Assembly (NCBI RefSeq): GCF_025698545.1
Contig: NC_068567.1
Span: 1,178,001-1,242,000, forward strand
Length of the DNA stretch: 64,000 nt
Direction of reading: 5' to 3'
DNA from: Gossypium raimondii
Lineage: Eukaryota; Streptophyta; Magnoliopsida; Malvales; Malvaceae
The number at the start of each line of letters is the position of its first letter. Position 1 is the stretch's first letter. The translations under genes and the position numbers were made by a program. Of this stretch, positions 37,020-49,265 are shown in pieces. The notes beneath the pieces are model-generated. The model saw only the letters and a program-made list of their open reading frames with translations, had not been told where the DNA came from and did no database searches.

Positions 37020-40000
37020 ATGGAGAAGGACAAATCCCCAGGCTTGCCACCGCCGTCTGGTCGGTATACTGGGTTTGCGGCCGTCGGGAATGTTTTGAAC
37101 TCAACTGGATGTTTTGGTCAAAGTTCTGATGCGAATCGTTTTAGTCAGGATATTAGCAAAATGCCTGATAATCCACCAAAGAACTTGGGTCATCGCCGTG
37201 CTCATTCTGAAATCCTTACTCTTCCTGATGATATTAGCTTTGATAGTGATCTCGGTGTTGTTGGGGCGGCTGATGGACCGTCGTACTCTGATGATACGGA
37301 GGAGGATATGTTCTCTATGTTCATTGATATGGATAAGTTCAATTCTTCTTCTGCAACATCGACTTTTCAGGTTGGTGAGTCGTCAGCCCCCGCCGCTGCT
37401 CCGGCAACTGCTCATATGGCTGCTGCTGCATGGACTGGGATGAATGGTGAGAACCAGAGTGTTACTGTTGGGTCTTCGGAGAAACCGAGGGTTAGGCACC
37501 AACATAGCCAGTCGATGGATGGGTCGACCAGTATTAAGCCGGAAATGCTTATGTCCGGTTCGGAGGAAGTTTCACCTGCTGAGGCTAAGAAAGCTCTGTC
37601 TGCTACTAAGCTTGCTGAGCTTGCTATTATTGATCCCAAGCGTGCTAAGAGGTATCTCTTTTTTTTTTTTTCTTTCATTACAATTTCTTATATGTATACT
37701 CAGTTGATTGAATTGGAATATATTGTTAGCTTTTTTAATTATGAATTTAGTTAAAAGATTCATGCTTTAGAAGGAAGGATTGCTGTTTAAGGAGGTAGGG
37801 ATTTTTACTTTTTTTACTATGATATTTGTTTTAATGACGACACAATTCTGTTTTATGAGTTTGGTGATTATATTTTGGGATGGAAGTGTGATCTAACTCA
37901 TGGCTGAAGTTATATCAGTGTGGTATGTGTTAGTGAAAGAATTGTTCTACTTGCTCAAGGTAATAATTTGTCGTTAGCTTAAATCCCAGCATTAAGCCTT
38001 TTGTATTGAGTTCCATGTGATGTTAATTTGTTGTTAGCTTAAATACCAGCATTAAGCCTTTCGCAACGAGTTCCATGTGATGTTAATTTGTTGTTAGCTT
38101 AAATCCCTGCATTAAATGTTCGCAATGTGCTCCACGTGTTGTTAATTTCTTGTTAGCTTAAAGTCCAGCATTAAGCCTTTCATGACATGTTCCACGTGAT
38201 ATTAATTTGTTGTTAGCTTAAAGTCCAGCCTTAAGCCTTTTGTAACGTGCTCCACGTGAGGTTAATTTGCCGTTAGCTTAAAGTCCAGCCTTAAGCCTTT
38301 TGTAACGTGTTCCATGTGATGTTAATTTGCTGTTAGCTTAAAGTCCAGCCTTAGGCCTTTTGTAACGAGTTCCACGTGATGTTAATTTGTTGTTTGCTTA
38401 AATCCCAGCATTAAACCTTCTGATGTGCTCCGCGTGTCATTAGTTTGTTGTTAACTTAAAGTCTTGCATTAAGCCTTTCATAACGTGCTCCACATGATGT
38501 TAATTTGTTGTTAGCTTAAATCCTAGCATTAAGTCTTCTCCAATTTGCTCCACATGTTAGTTTAAAGTCCAGCATTAAGTGATGTTGTTACTCTTTTTTT
38601 AGCTCAATTCCCAGCATTAAGCCTTTCACTGTCATGGCAAGGCCATCTTCATAAAGATGCCATGGCTCAGAGACTACTTAACTAGGTTTTAACTTGAAGC
38701 TAGCTTGAAACTAGGGCAGTTGCCTAAGTTATTGTTGGCTTTTTTATCTTCCCTTGTTCGCATCTCTTGGTAACCTCCTCTGTCCCCTCTTCTTCCCTTC
38801 TCCTTAAAAGAATCTTCCCCTTTGTATTAGACTTATCTTTTCCACAACAGGGATGATTGTTGTTACCCTGATTTTTTTTTTCCAATTTGATGCCACCTTC
38901 TTTTTTCTTTTAAAAAACAGGATCTGGGCAAATAGGCAGTCTGCTGCTAGGTCAAAGGAAAGAAAGATGCGATATATAGCTGAACTCGAAAGGAAAGTTC
39001 AGACGTTGCAAACTGAAGCAACATCACTCAATGCCCAGCTGTCTCTGTTACAGGTGGTTTCATAAGCTCCACACCCTCTCCTTGATTGTGTGCCAAATGC
39101 TGTTATATATATTGTACCTTCAGATATATATTATGATTTTGTGTTCTTTTAACTTATTTAGATCTAATGTTTCATATAACTCTTTATCTGGTAACTATTA
39201 ACAGAGAGACACCGGTACTCTGACTGCTGAAAACAATGAGTTGAAACTGCGTTTGACAACAATGGAGCAGCAGGTTCATTTGCAAGATGGTGGGCACCTC
39301 TTGAGAACTTGTTAATTTTAAATACCAAATACCAATATGTTTGCTTTATTGCATCTTTCCGTATACCTTTTTTGTGTAGTCCTCCTCATCTTGATGGAAA
39401 AAAATATCATGGGACAATATGCTATTTCATGATGATGTGAACATTTTACATGTGAGAATCTGGTTGAATGGACATTTTTAGTTTTAATAATACAATAAAC
39501 AAGACTCTTGGAGAGATGTTTCAATATATGCTTAAATTGTTATTTAGTTTATTGAATTGAGGCGCTTTATTTTATCTCTTATAACACGACGAGGTTCATT
39601 ATTGATGACAACCACGAGTAAGCAATTGTTGTTGTTGTTGTTTGTAAACAATTGTGTTTTTCATTCTTTCCACTGCACCTTTTTAAACGCTTTTATGTAC
39701 TTCTGCTACTTATTGCCAAGATTTGAGATTATGTAATCATTGGTATGGACGTGTGTGTATAGGGTCACACTGGTCGCATTTTAAGGCTATTCTTTCTTGG
39801 CTAGACTAAAAAATCCTGCTTGCTATTGATTAATTTGGCTTTTATTACTTTATTTGTGACAATGTGCTAGTAACGATATGGATATGTATCGAATTTGAGA
39901 GAAAAAGTAGGTATTTATTTTGAATGGCTGTATGACCCTTTGACTTCAGTTGGAAGCAGATAGTATATACTATAACCTTTGTTGGACTCCTAATTGCACT

Positions 40001-40798
40001 AAATGTAGCATGTTTAGGTGAAACCAGTTTCAATTATATTTTTGCACTTGCATATCGAAGTAAGATCTCTATAACATGGCTGATATAGGTTCTGAATATT
40101 CAATCTTTGTGGAGTTGAGCTCGAGCTCTAGCAATTCGAGTTTGATAAGAGAGTAAAATGTTTATCGAGTGAAGCCTGAGTAGATTACAAGTAATACCCC
40201 TAGCTTTTGATAATATGTGTTTTACTCAACTGTACCTCAGATTCCTTTCCATGCACAGAGACAGTATTTACTATTCCGATGTACACGGGTGGTGCATGAT
40301 GTAGTTTTTCCACTTTTGGTTTATGTATCAGTTATTATGATGTAGTGAGTAGTTTTTTATGTGGTTTTGTATACAAGTTATGAATATAAATGCCTCTTGT
40401 TCTACTACCATAAACATGGGATTTATGTTTGAACTGCTTTAATTATCGCTCATATTCATGATTCTCTTTCTTTTCGTTGTTTGGTAGCATTAAACGAAGC
40501 GCTGAAAGATGAAATCCAGCATCTGAAAGTACTGACCGGCCAATCTATACCAAACGGTGGACCGATGATGAATTATGCGTCTTATGGAACTAATCAACAA
40601 TACTACCCCAATAATCAAGCTATGCATACTCTGCTAACCGCGCAGCAGTTCCAGCAACTTCAAATCCAATCCCAGAAACAGCCGCATCCATTCCAGCTGC
40701 AACATCAAACGGGGGACATGGGAGTTAGAGGTCCCGTGCCAACCCCTAACCACAAAGATGCTTCATCGGATGTCAGCTTGACAGCATCAAAGGATTGA
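37020..40798 (+). CDS. bZIP69: Group I bZIP transcription factor (bZIP69 / PosF21 / RF2a type)
   Basis: The four exons are 37020-37651, 38921-39053, 39205-39289 and 40488-40798 (stop TGA). They total 1161 nt and encode 386 residues. The N-terminal half has the conserved phrases GHRRAHSEI (a likely 14-3-3/phosphorylation site region) and [10 protein letters not shown]. The basic region reads NRQSAARSK, the group I form in which Lys replaces the usual Arg of N-x7-R. A long leucine zipper follows across the exon 2-4 junctions. The C-terminus is Gln-rich. Group I factors (VIP1, RSG, RF2a, PosF21) are nuclear activators involved in osmotic or mechanical signalling and vascular development; several shuttle through 14-3-3 binding. 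The basic region is split by intron 1 at its usual site. Intron 1 contains a 60-bp minisatellite. Which paralogue this is (bZIP69, PosF21, bZIP52) I cannot settle. Confidence 0.93.
37961..38630 (+). repeat. About eleven tandem copies of a 60-bp unit in bZIP intron 1
   Basis: The unit reads roughly TTAGCTTAAATCCCAGCATTA, then AGCCTTTTGTAACG, then TGCTCCACGTGATGTTAATT. Copies differ at several positions and the last ones are shortened. Four copies contain an intact CACGTG (38133-38138, 38193-38198, 38253-38258, 38373-38378); others carry CATGTG, CGCGTG or CACATG at that place. Confidence 0.92.
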
Positions 40799-41560
40799 TG
40801 GGTTAGATGCCCCTATAAGACTTGGTATTTTGGGTTCCTTTTTATAGATAGGGCATATGTTCCCTTCCATATTTGTTGTTTCACATCTCTTTATCTCTCT
40901 AGGCCTTTTTTCATATAAACTTTATTTCTAGGTTGTTATATTTACATGTAGGTGGAGACTGAACTAAGATTTATATATAATATTATCCGGTATAGTTTTA
41001 CTGTTTCCGAAATTGTCCGATTTTTGATCTGTTTTGTGCCCCATTTTTGTTGCTCAGCTTGTTGTGTGTCCTGTTACGTGGATTTGAATGCGTCTGATAT
41101 GGGTATTTGGGCAAAAGTACCACGGAGGCTTGCATTTTGTTCCTTTTACTAAAAAAGATGGGTAAATTTGTTCTTATACATCAGATTAAAGAGTAAAGCG
41201 GTATTTTTTTATTATAAAAAACTCAATTTTGACTTACAGTGATAAATTTTTAACAATAAAAAATAATGAAATTGTAAACAAAATAATCAATTTGCTTTTT
41301 GAATTTGCTTACAAGAATTAATTTATCCATTTTTTTGAATAGCAAAGGAAAGATGCGATTTTACTCCTAATATAAGGATTTTTATGGTACTTTTGGGTAT
41401 TTGTCATGTTTTTTTTAGTTTTTCACATACATAAAGCTAAAGTACCACGTAGGGCCTTTGCTCTTTAGTGAGTTTGAATGGACGGTGCGATGTGTTTAGC
41501 TTAATTTTTATCTCACGCTACAATATTATTATAATATCTAATTTTACCACCAATGTTATT
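40799..41560. other. bZIP 3' UTR and spacer
   Basis: The 3' UTR of the bZIP gene probably ends within the first 200-300 bases. A family A foldback element follows at 41110-41394, then about 150 bases in which I see nothing. Confidence 0.5.
41110..41394. mobile_element. MITE, family A, with intact 9-bp target duplication
   Basis: The 285-bp element starts GGCAAAAGTACCACGGAGG and ends TTTTTATGGTACTTTT. It is flanked by the exact direct repeat GGGTATTTG (41101-41109 and 41395-41403). A 9-bp duplication with inverted ends is typical of the Mutator superfamily and supports placing family A there. Confidence 0.85.
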
Positions 41561-44500
41561 TTTACACTAATCGCAAATAATACAAAAGGCGATGTGTGAC
41601 TGGTTAAGTTTGGGAGATCGTAATACAAAATAGTCATGCTCTTTAAAAAAGATAAAAACAACCGAGTTTTTGCGATTCGTAATTCTAATGGTGAGTGGAT
41701 TTAAGACCTGGAGACACTTCAATCTGAGGCGATTAGCTTTTTCAAAAATTTGTATGGAGAAAATCCTGATCATCTCATGGGAAGTTTGCCCCTAATGCCT
41801 TCCTCCAGCTTGATCTTGTTCATACCGAATTTTTGGGTAAATCAATTATTGATGAGAAAATAAGGGATGTTTTTTTTGACATTAGTGATGACTTCAATGC
41901 TTTTTTTTCCAGAAACAATGCAGTACGGTAGCGGGAGTAGTTTGCGAATGGGTTAAAACAATTTTCGCTAATGGTACTATGGATTCGAATTTAAATAACA
42001 TCCTGATCGTTCTTTTCCCTAAGATTTCAAATTCTGAGAGCTTTACACAGCTCTGTTCTATAAGCCTTTGCACGGTTCTTTATAAGCTTGTTATAAAGAC
42101 AATAGCTAATCGCTTCAAGCTTATTTTCCCCAAACTTATAGCTCATGAGCAGACTGGATTTATTGCCAGAAGGAATATCACTGACAACATTGTCGTCACG
42201 CAAGAGGCAACTCAATCTATGCGAAGCAAAAATAAAAGGAAGTGGATGGCGATCAAAATCGACCTAAAACAAGCGTATGATCTATGGGATTTCATCGATG
42301 TTTCATTATAGGCGGCAAGTATCCCGGATTATCTTAGAAATGTTATATTATCTGCTATTACTAACTCTACCTTGCAGGTTTTGTAGAATATGGAGTCCCG
42401 TCTAATAAATTCCGGCCGGTCAGAGGGATTCGATAGAGTTGTCTACTTTCTCCCTATCTTTTTTCTATGGGTAAATTACACCCATGGCCACTTTTGTTTA
42501 CCTTAGGTTACATTTTAGTCACTTATGTTTGAAATGTTACGTTTTTGTCACTTATGTTATCGTGTTGTAATATTTTAGTCACTGAGCTATTAATTGTCGC
42601 TAACAGTGTAACAGTAAGTTGACGTGGCACGTTAAATCATCATTTCAAACAAAAATTTTATCGATCCCCATATTTTTTCATTTTGATCAATTTAATTTTT
42701 TTTATGTTCTTTAATTTTTTTCTTTATTTTCCATTATCTTTTGTTTCTCCCTCTATTTTCTTACCTTCTCCATTTCTTTTAACATATCAAGAAGCCGAAT
42801 TGGCAGTGAAGAAATAAGTCGAAAACCATCATTGCGTATAACCAAAACCCATAAACCCATACCATGCTTTTTTCTTCACTGCCAATTCGACTTCCTGATA
42901 TGTTGAAAGAAATGGAGAAGGTAGGAAAATAGAGGGAGAAGAAGAAGAGAAAGGAAAATAATGAAAAAAAGAAAGAAAGTTAAAAGAACATAAAAGAAAA
43001 AATTAAATTGCTCAAAATGAAAAAAATATAGGGACCAATTGTATAATTTAACCTAATTTTTTTTGTTTGAAATGATGATTTAATGCGCCACATTAGCTTA
43101 CCGTTATACTGTTAACGACAATTAATGGCTCAATGACTAAAATATTGCAACACGATAACATAAGTGACTAAAACGTAACATTTCAAACATAAGTGACTAA
43201 AACGTAACCTGAAGTAAACAAAAGTGACTATGGGTGTAATTTACCCTTTTTCTATTATGCATGAAATGGCCTGGTCACGGTATACATAATGCTATTTCAG
43301 TTGGGGAGTGGGGTCCTATACGTTTGTCCAGATCATGACCTACCCTTTCTCATCTTTTTTTTGTTGAGGATCTTGTCATCCTTTGCAAATCAGATTTGAA
43401 GCACGACAGAATCTTTATTAGGATTTTAGCACAATTTTGTGAGTTTTCATGTCATAGAATCAATGCTCAGAAGACTAATATTTTCTTTTCAAACGGAGTG
43501 GATGAGGCTACAACAGAAATATCAGTAACTCGTTCAGCTTTCAACGGGTGCAAAATCTTGGTTACTATATGGGAATTCCTCTTTTTCACCAAAGAATAAC
43601 TAATATCACCTTATACTTCGTTGTGAAAGAAGTTTGCAAAAAGTTGGGATGCTAGAAAGCTATCCTTTGTTGGTCGGGTTACCTTTGGCTCAATCGGTTC
43701 TCTTGTCTATCCCTAGCTATTTTACGCAATCATTAAGGGTTCTTGCAAAAATCTTTGAAGAGATTGAAAGCATGGTTAGGAAATTCATTTGGGGTTCTTC
43801 CGATGGCAAGAAGAAGATGCCCTTAGTGGGATGAGACTCGATATGTTAACTAAGAGATTGCGGAGGGCCTCGAATGAGGCAACTACGTGACCAAAATACT
43901 GCTTTTCTGATGAAACTTGGATATAATATTGTGGCAACTACTGATGCTTTATGGGTTCGTGTAATCTGTTCAAAATATGGGATGAAGGAGAGTATGCTGA
44001 AAAATATTGCACGAGGCCGCAGTTCGTTCCTTTGGAAGGCTATCTCAAAAGTTTGGCCTCTCTTATGAGACAATCTGATTATAGGGGTGATGGAAACAAC
44101 ATTAGATGCTAGAAGGATCCTTGGATATTTCCAAGTATAGGACCCTTGATTAATCATATACTTGTCTCAGATAATTTTGTTTCAAATTGCTTTCTTAAGG
44201 ATATGATTAAAGAGGAAGGCTCATGGAATCTTGAACTTTTACGTGGATGGATATCGTCTGACATTATACGATGTATTGTGAGTGTCCCTCTACCGCATCT
44301 TTCAGGGGGTCCAGATAGGATTTCATGGTGCCATACAACTACATGTGGCTTTTCGGTCAAAAGTGCTTACAGGATGTTAAAAGAAGATTCTTGGAATTCA
44401 AGAGAAAATAAATGGAAAATGGCATGGAAATACCCAGGATCTCAAAGTTCGTTTCTTCATTTGGACTGCTCTAAAATAACGACACCTTACAAATACCGAA

Positions 44501-45420
44501 AGAGTTAGAAGAGGGATTGGAGCTGACCCTTTATGTCCCATTTGTGGCCATGGTTCGGAAGACGTTTTACACGTGCTTAGATATTGTTCAGTGGCTAAGG
44601 ATGTCTGGCTAAACGTCGTAGCGGTAAACCAACAAAGAACATTTTTTTTCGGATAATTTTCATGATTAGCTAGTTTCTAATATGCAGGACTGTTCGAAAG
44701 TGCATGCGGGAGGAGTCAATTGGGCCTGTCGTTTTGGACTCCTATTTTGGCGTATTTGGAAGAACTGCAATCTCTTTTTCTTTTAAGGTTTAACGTGGAA
44801 TCTGAGCGAGATTGTCGAAGTTTTAGATACTTGCGCCAAACAATACTCTATGGTGTCTAGAGATGATTCCATTTGCTGCCAGGAACTAGGGTTGAGAAAC
44901 CAAAAGCAGTGAATTGGGTTTTCCTAAATACTGATGAAGTTGTTTCGTCGAGTTCTAACCTAGCTACTGTTGGGGTATAGTGCGGGATGAAAATGGGGAG
45001 TGGATCCTTGGATATAATCACTATTTGGGAAAACGCTGAACTATGAGGCATTCTGGATGGCCTCAAAATAGTTCAAAGAAGAGGCCATGACAAGGTTATA
45101 ATCTAAATTACTGATAATTTAGAGGTAGTTAAATTGATTTAGGACAATGCATTGACCATCTCGAATTCTACTAATTAGGAGGATCCAACATCTTTTATAT
45201 CAGGAAGACCACTGACTTGTAAGACATATATCTAGAGAATAGAACAACGTGGCGAATGCTTTAGCCAAATTGGCTTTTGAACAAAAGGAAGATATGCAAA
45301 TCCTTGATTGTCCTATAAGGGAGATTGAAGAAATCCTAGAAAAAGATAGAGTTAAAAATGTGTTATTTCATAATGTTTCTTGTAATTAATTGTTAGTTTT
45401 GTTTTATTTCACCAAATAAA
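41560..45420 (+). mobile_element. Decayed LINE (non-LTR retrotransposon), 5'-truncated
   Basis: Translations in changing frames give pieces of plant LINE ORF2 in the right order: a GDRN(T) phrase before the reverse transcriptase (about 41590-41640), reverse transcriptase core around 42000-42300 (HEQTGFIARRNITDN and KIDLKQAYD), later fragments from 43260, a zinc-binding RVT segment near 44300-44600, and RNase H pieces near 44910-45330 (for example FLNTDE and ITDNLEVV). Stops and frameshifts are frequent, so it is inactive. ORF1 and the endonuclease domain are missing, as expected from 5' truncation. It ends with an A-rich AAATAAAA tail near 45410-45420. A foldback element interrupts it at 42469-43246. 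Confidence 0.88.
42469..43246. mobile_element. Foldback MITE, family B, inserted in the LINE
   Basis: The 778-bp element is flanked by the exact 9-bp direct repeat TTTTTCTAT (42460-42468 and 43247-43255). The ends GGGTAAATTACACCCATG and ATGGGTGTAATTTACCC are inverted, and pairing continues for over 200 bases inward, then again in the centre (GAAGCCGAATTGGCAGTGAA against its inverse near 42874-42893). It is noncoding. Relatives are at 52573-53016 and 48679-49265. The 9-bp duplication supports a Mutator-type origin. Confidence 0.9.
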
Positions 45421-47112
45421 AGTGTAATATAAAATTATATTCAACCCCTTTAAGATTCTTAAGTTTTAATTTAATCCTTTTAAATTATTTCTTTTATCAA
45501 TTTAGTTTTATTCTTTTTGAGCTAAATTTGGTCATTGACCTTTCAAAAGAGTTAAAATTATTTTTAATGAAAATATTGACTAAAACATTAATGCTTTGTT
45601 TGGTTACTAGTATAATAAGCGAGTAAAAACATGTTTAACATGTGTTTTAAAATATTTAGACATAAAATAAAGAACAATTAGTAGAAATTTCAACGCATAA
45701 ATTAGAAAAATGAGTAAAAACTCTTGTAAAAAAATAAGATATCTTTAAAATAAACGAAAATTTTCATTTTCTTTGCTACAAACAAATCATGTAAGTGATT
45801 AAAACTATCAATTGGGAACTAGTTTATAATTAACCACGGTCTAAAACATGTGAAAAAATAATACTTCAACCAAATGTAGCATAATACTTTTAATAATATT
45901 AACATAGCAAACTCAGGTGGCAATTCTTTTGTACTTAAAGTCGATATGATACTATTTGTTTTATATGTCACATTAACAAGTAATTTAAAATTATAAAAAT
46001 ATTTTAAAAAATCAAAATTATAAAAATTTCCAGAAATAAGTATGGAGTACATGTAGATTATCATGTTGGTTAAAATATTTAAAAATTTAATATTTTAGTC
46101 GATAAAAGCTAAGTTTCTCCTCGTATAAAGGTGATGTTACTTAAAGGTCATAGAGGAAGTCTCTTTGATGCGAGATATCTGGACATGCTTCACATAGGTC
46201 AGTGATAAAACAACTAAAATTCAAATCCTAGGGTTAAAATTTTTTCTTCATGTAAAGTCTTATAATTTTGCTTTTATATGATGGAGTAGTAAACTAGAAG
46301 GCCTTAATGATGACCGGAGAGTATCAGCACTAGAGGTGCTCATGGGTCAAGTCGGGTTGAGTTTGAATTAGGCCTAAACATAATATTATTATATTTTATA
46401 CTTGTCCAAGTCTGGTCCAATCCAAAATCTAAACTTAAAATTTTGTCAAAATCCTCCTATATTTATAAAAGATTAACCCAAGCCTATTTTAGGTCCATCC
46501 ATATTACTTTTTAAATTTTTAAAAAATATATTTATATTATATTATATTAATATTTAATATTTTTATACATTTTTATTTATTGAAAATTTTGTATAGTCAT
46601 CTTAACATTATTTTAATGTAAATAGACTAGTATTATATATTTAGTATAAGTTTATTTTTTTGATGTGTTCTAAATTACACAAGATATAAAAAAATATAAA
46701 GTAACATAAACTTAAAACGGGTTAGGTCAGACCGGATTCAAGCATTGAATATTTAAACTCAAGCCCGATCTATATTTTAAACGGGTCTAATTTTTTTTTC
46801 AAGCCCATTTTTTAGGCTTAATATATTTGCCCAAAACCTTTAAAATTTCAAATAGACCTTCAAGACTAGAGAAGTAACCTAAACAATGAAGAGGTCTAAC
46901 CAGCACAAATATGAATGGAAAAGCTATTTCTGATTTCTAGGAGCTAAAACTTGATGAGTTCACCAATCGGATTCCCTTGAAAATAAAAATAGTAACTTAG
47001 TTTATCGTAATTGGGAAAAGGAGCTAGCATCTCTGTATCTAGCTAAGTTGAAGGTTTGAGCTTCCATGTCATAATCCAAAATAATCAGGAAAATAAGTTG
47101 GCTCTCCTGTAT
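45421..47112. other. Intergenic repeat-rich region
   Basis: No gene was seen. The stretch 45430-46320 is AT-rich with nothing distinct. The stretch 46325-46865 resembles a common dispersed repeat, beginning GGTGCTCATGGGTCAAGTCGG and ending with CCCAAAACC and CTTCAAGACTAGAG words. The rest is unassigned. Confidence 0.45.
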
Positions 47113-48165
47113 TTATTTCTTTGGTTTCTTCTTCACAACCGACGACTTGAATCGAGCAGGGTCACTTGAAGATTCTTCTGACACCTTTCTCCTGTTTAAG
47201 CCATTCGATAAACAGTTCAAATCCTCATCATAGATGAAAACATCATCTGAAATCCTTGGAACAAATTCCTTTGGTTTCTGCATTAAAGATGACATCAATG
47301 TTAGAAACATGGCCGCCTAGAACAAAGAGCAATCACAAGTGGTGATAATAAAAGCAATACACCAATTCTACCCTGGAAAATCGATTTAATGAGGGCTTCA
47401 TCTTCTTCTTCTAGTTTCTTTTCCTGTAAGCAGTAGTCAGAAAAGAGAAGAAATATATAAGCATGCTAAGCAACGTGAGTCCTACTTATCACTCCAATCC
47501 ATGTTTGTATGTCTGCATACTCATCTCCCTCTCACAGCAAGTATGCGAGCATTCATAAAGATTATAATATCAGAGTTCAGATTTAAGAGAACTTGCATTC
47601 ATTAAGCATGATTCAAGAAGACTATCTTACTAACATCAGAGTTCAGATTTGGACTACCACGAAGTATCTTACCTTTTCTGCAGCAGTGCGTTGCAAGGCG
47701 TCCAGCATTGAATCTACGCTCACCGTAGCATGTCTGGACTTCCTAGATTTCATCTTATCAAGTGCAGCAAGGATGTCTATCTCTCTTTTCGAATCCAACG
47801 TTCGGTTCTCCAAAGATTTCATCGCATCCCCCATTCTTTGAGATTTTCTTCTGTTTCTCTCTCTCTCTCTCCACTTCCTCATCTTCAGCACGCCAAGGTT
47901 CAAAATTTCTTGTTGGACCCGATTCAACAACATAATTTTTATTTTGTGGATCAGTCTTTGTCGTCATCTCAGCAAAGCAATTGGTGCATTTGAAATAAAA
48001 CCTATGCATTCGGATCCCTTAGAATGTCTCGCATGTCTTGCAACGTATACTCATCGGAAGCATATTCCGAACCTTCATCTGTAGATTCTTCGGCCGCCGG
48101 GCCCTCGGAAGCTTCGACGGATCGAAGTCCTGCGGGTTCCCATCTTCGAAGATCACAAAGATTTT
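47113..48165 (-). pseudogene. Pseudogene of splicing factor YJU2 (CCDC94/CWC16 family)
   Basis: On the minus strand the pieces appear in order. First comes an N-terminal part near 48140-48030 ([15 protein letters not shown] and [11 protein letters not shown]). A missing segment of about 27 residues should hold the rest of the first zinc-ligand half. Next is 48010-47673 ([58 protein letters not shown]), then an exon at about 47415-47365 (KKLEEEDEALIKSIFQ) and the last exon 47277-47113. Damage: stop TAA and deletion after CETF, a frameshift between the Lys/Gln-rich run and MGDAMK, a degenerate start, and an extra G at one donor. YJU2 helps the spliceosome in the first catalytic step. Introns remain, so this came from DNA duplication, not reverse transcription; an intact gene must exist elsewhere. 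Confidence 0.85.
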
Positions 48166-48256
48166 CGATCGGGATCTCAAATCAAAATATAGCAGAACGA
48201 GTTGAATCCATTAAGAAGTTAGTAACAGAACCAAATGCGGTAATCAAACTCTGAAA

Positions 48257-48600
48257 TCAATTCCCATCTCTTCGTTGTTGGACTCCAAAGTCCAAATTAC
48301 TCGAATTTAGATTCCAACCTACAACATCTTTATTTATGACCTTGCAGATATAGTGATTGTTCGAATCTTCATGATTGAGATAAAATCTTATATATTCATC
48401 TTTCGACTTCAAACTTAAATTCAAATCCAAATCATCATTTTGATTTCTGCTATAAAAAGTAACATCTCTGCTCAAATCATTGTGAATTGAATTAGTGAAT
48501 ATCGAAATCGATTCCATCTCTTCATGATTTGGCTTTGGATTTAAAATTTTAGATATAAGATTTAAATCTCCTTATCATTTAAAGAAGACCCCAAAATCAA
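48257..48600 (-). pseudogene. Fragment of a second NAC-like gene copy (C-terminal part)
   Basis: The minus-strand translation upstream of and including 48517-48257 repeats the C-terminal region of the NAC-like protein encoded at 49511-50566: KPNHEEMESISIF, a DLSRDVTF block, DDLDLNLSLKSKDE, and VINKDVVGWNLN. The NAC domain itself is absent and sequence upstream of about 48600 has lost the frame. A family B foldback element separates it from the complete gene. I read it as a broken tandem duplicate. Confidence 0.8.
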
Positions 48601-48678
48601 CTTTGGTTTTGAATTTAGGGTTTCAAACAAGATTACTATTTTGATTTACCTATGTCGATAACAACAACAACAACAATA

Positions 48679-49265
48679 AGTGTAAACTATAAAAGTAGTC
48701 ACTTTTATTTGTCTTATGTTACATTTTAGTCACTTATGTTTGAAATATTACATTTTAGTCACTTACGTTATCGTTTTGTTACGAAGTGGTCACTTTATCG
48801 TTAAACTCTATTACCTCCCTAACAACAGTCCTACGTGGCAGTCCAAATGAGTTTTTAATACCAACTTTGATGTCCAATTGTTGAGATGAAAATAAGTTTT
48901 TAATCAAGATTAAATCAATTTTTAAAGGGTTAAATCAATTTTTTATCACTTTTAAGGGGGGCCAAAGTACAATTTTACCTTTACTAATTTTAAATTTTAA
49001 AATTTCAAAAAGCTTAAATAAAAAATTTTCCATTTTAATGGGGGTCAGGGCCGCTACCAGCCCCTGTGATTTTGCCCCTATTTTTAAGTTGGTAATTAAA
49101 ACTCATTTGGACTATCATGTACGACCACCATTAGAAAGGTAACGGAGCTTAATGGTAGAGTGACCACTTTTGATAACGTAAATGATTAAAACATAACATT
49201 TCAAACATAAATGACTAAAATGTAATCTGAGAATAATAAAAATGACTAACTCTATAGTTTGCCCT
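48679..49265. mobile_element. Foldback MITE, family B, with hAT-like piece inside
   Basis: The left end AGTGTAAACTATAAAAGTAG and right end, reverse-complemented AGGGCAAACTATAGAG, are inverted. Paired words continue inward (GTCACTTATGTTTGAAAT, CTACGTGGCAGTCC/ATGTACGACC, CCAAATGAGTTTTTAAT). The centre (48900-49080) contains GGGGGTCAGGGCCGCTACCAG, similar to the centre of the hAT-like element at 33911-34419, so it may be nested or chimeric. The flanks are AAT/AAC microsatellite-like, which hides any target duplication. Confidence 0.7.

Noticed and set aside
37961-38630. CRISPR-like regular repeats in the bZIP intron
   Set aside because: The units are contiguous 60-bp tandem repeats without unique spacers, in a plant intron; this is a minisatellite.
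48024-48254. Plus-strand frame rich in Ser, opposite the YJU2 pseudogene
   Set aside because: It is the antisense reading of the YJU2 N-terminal region, which matches a known family on the minus strand.
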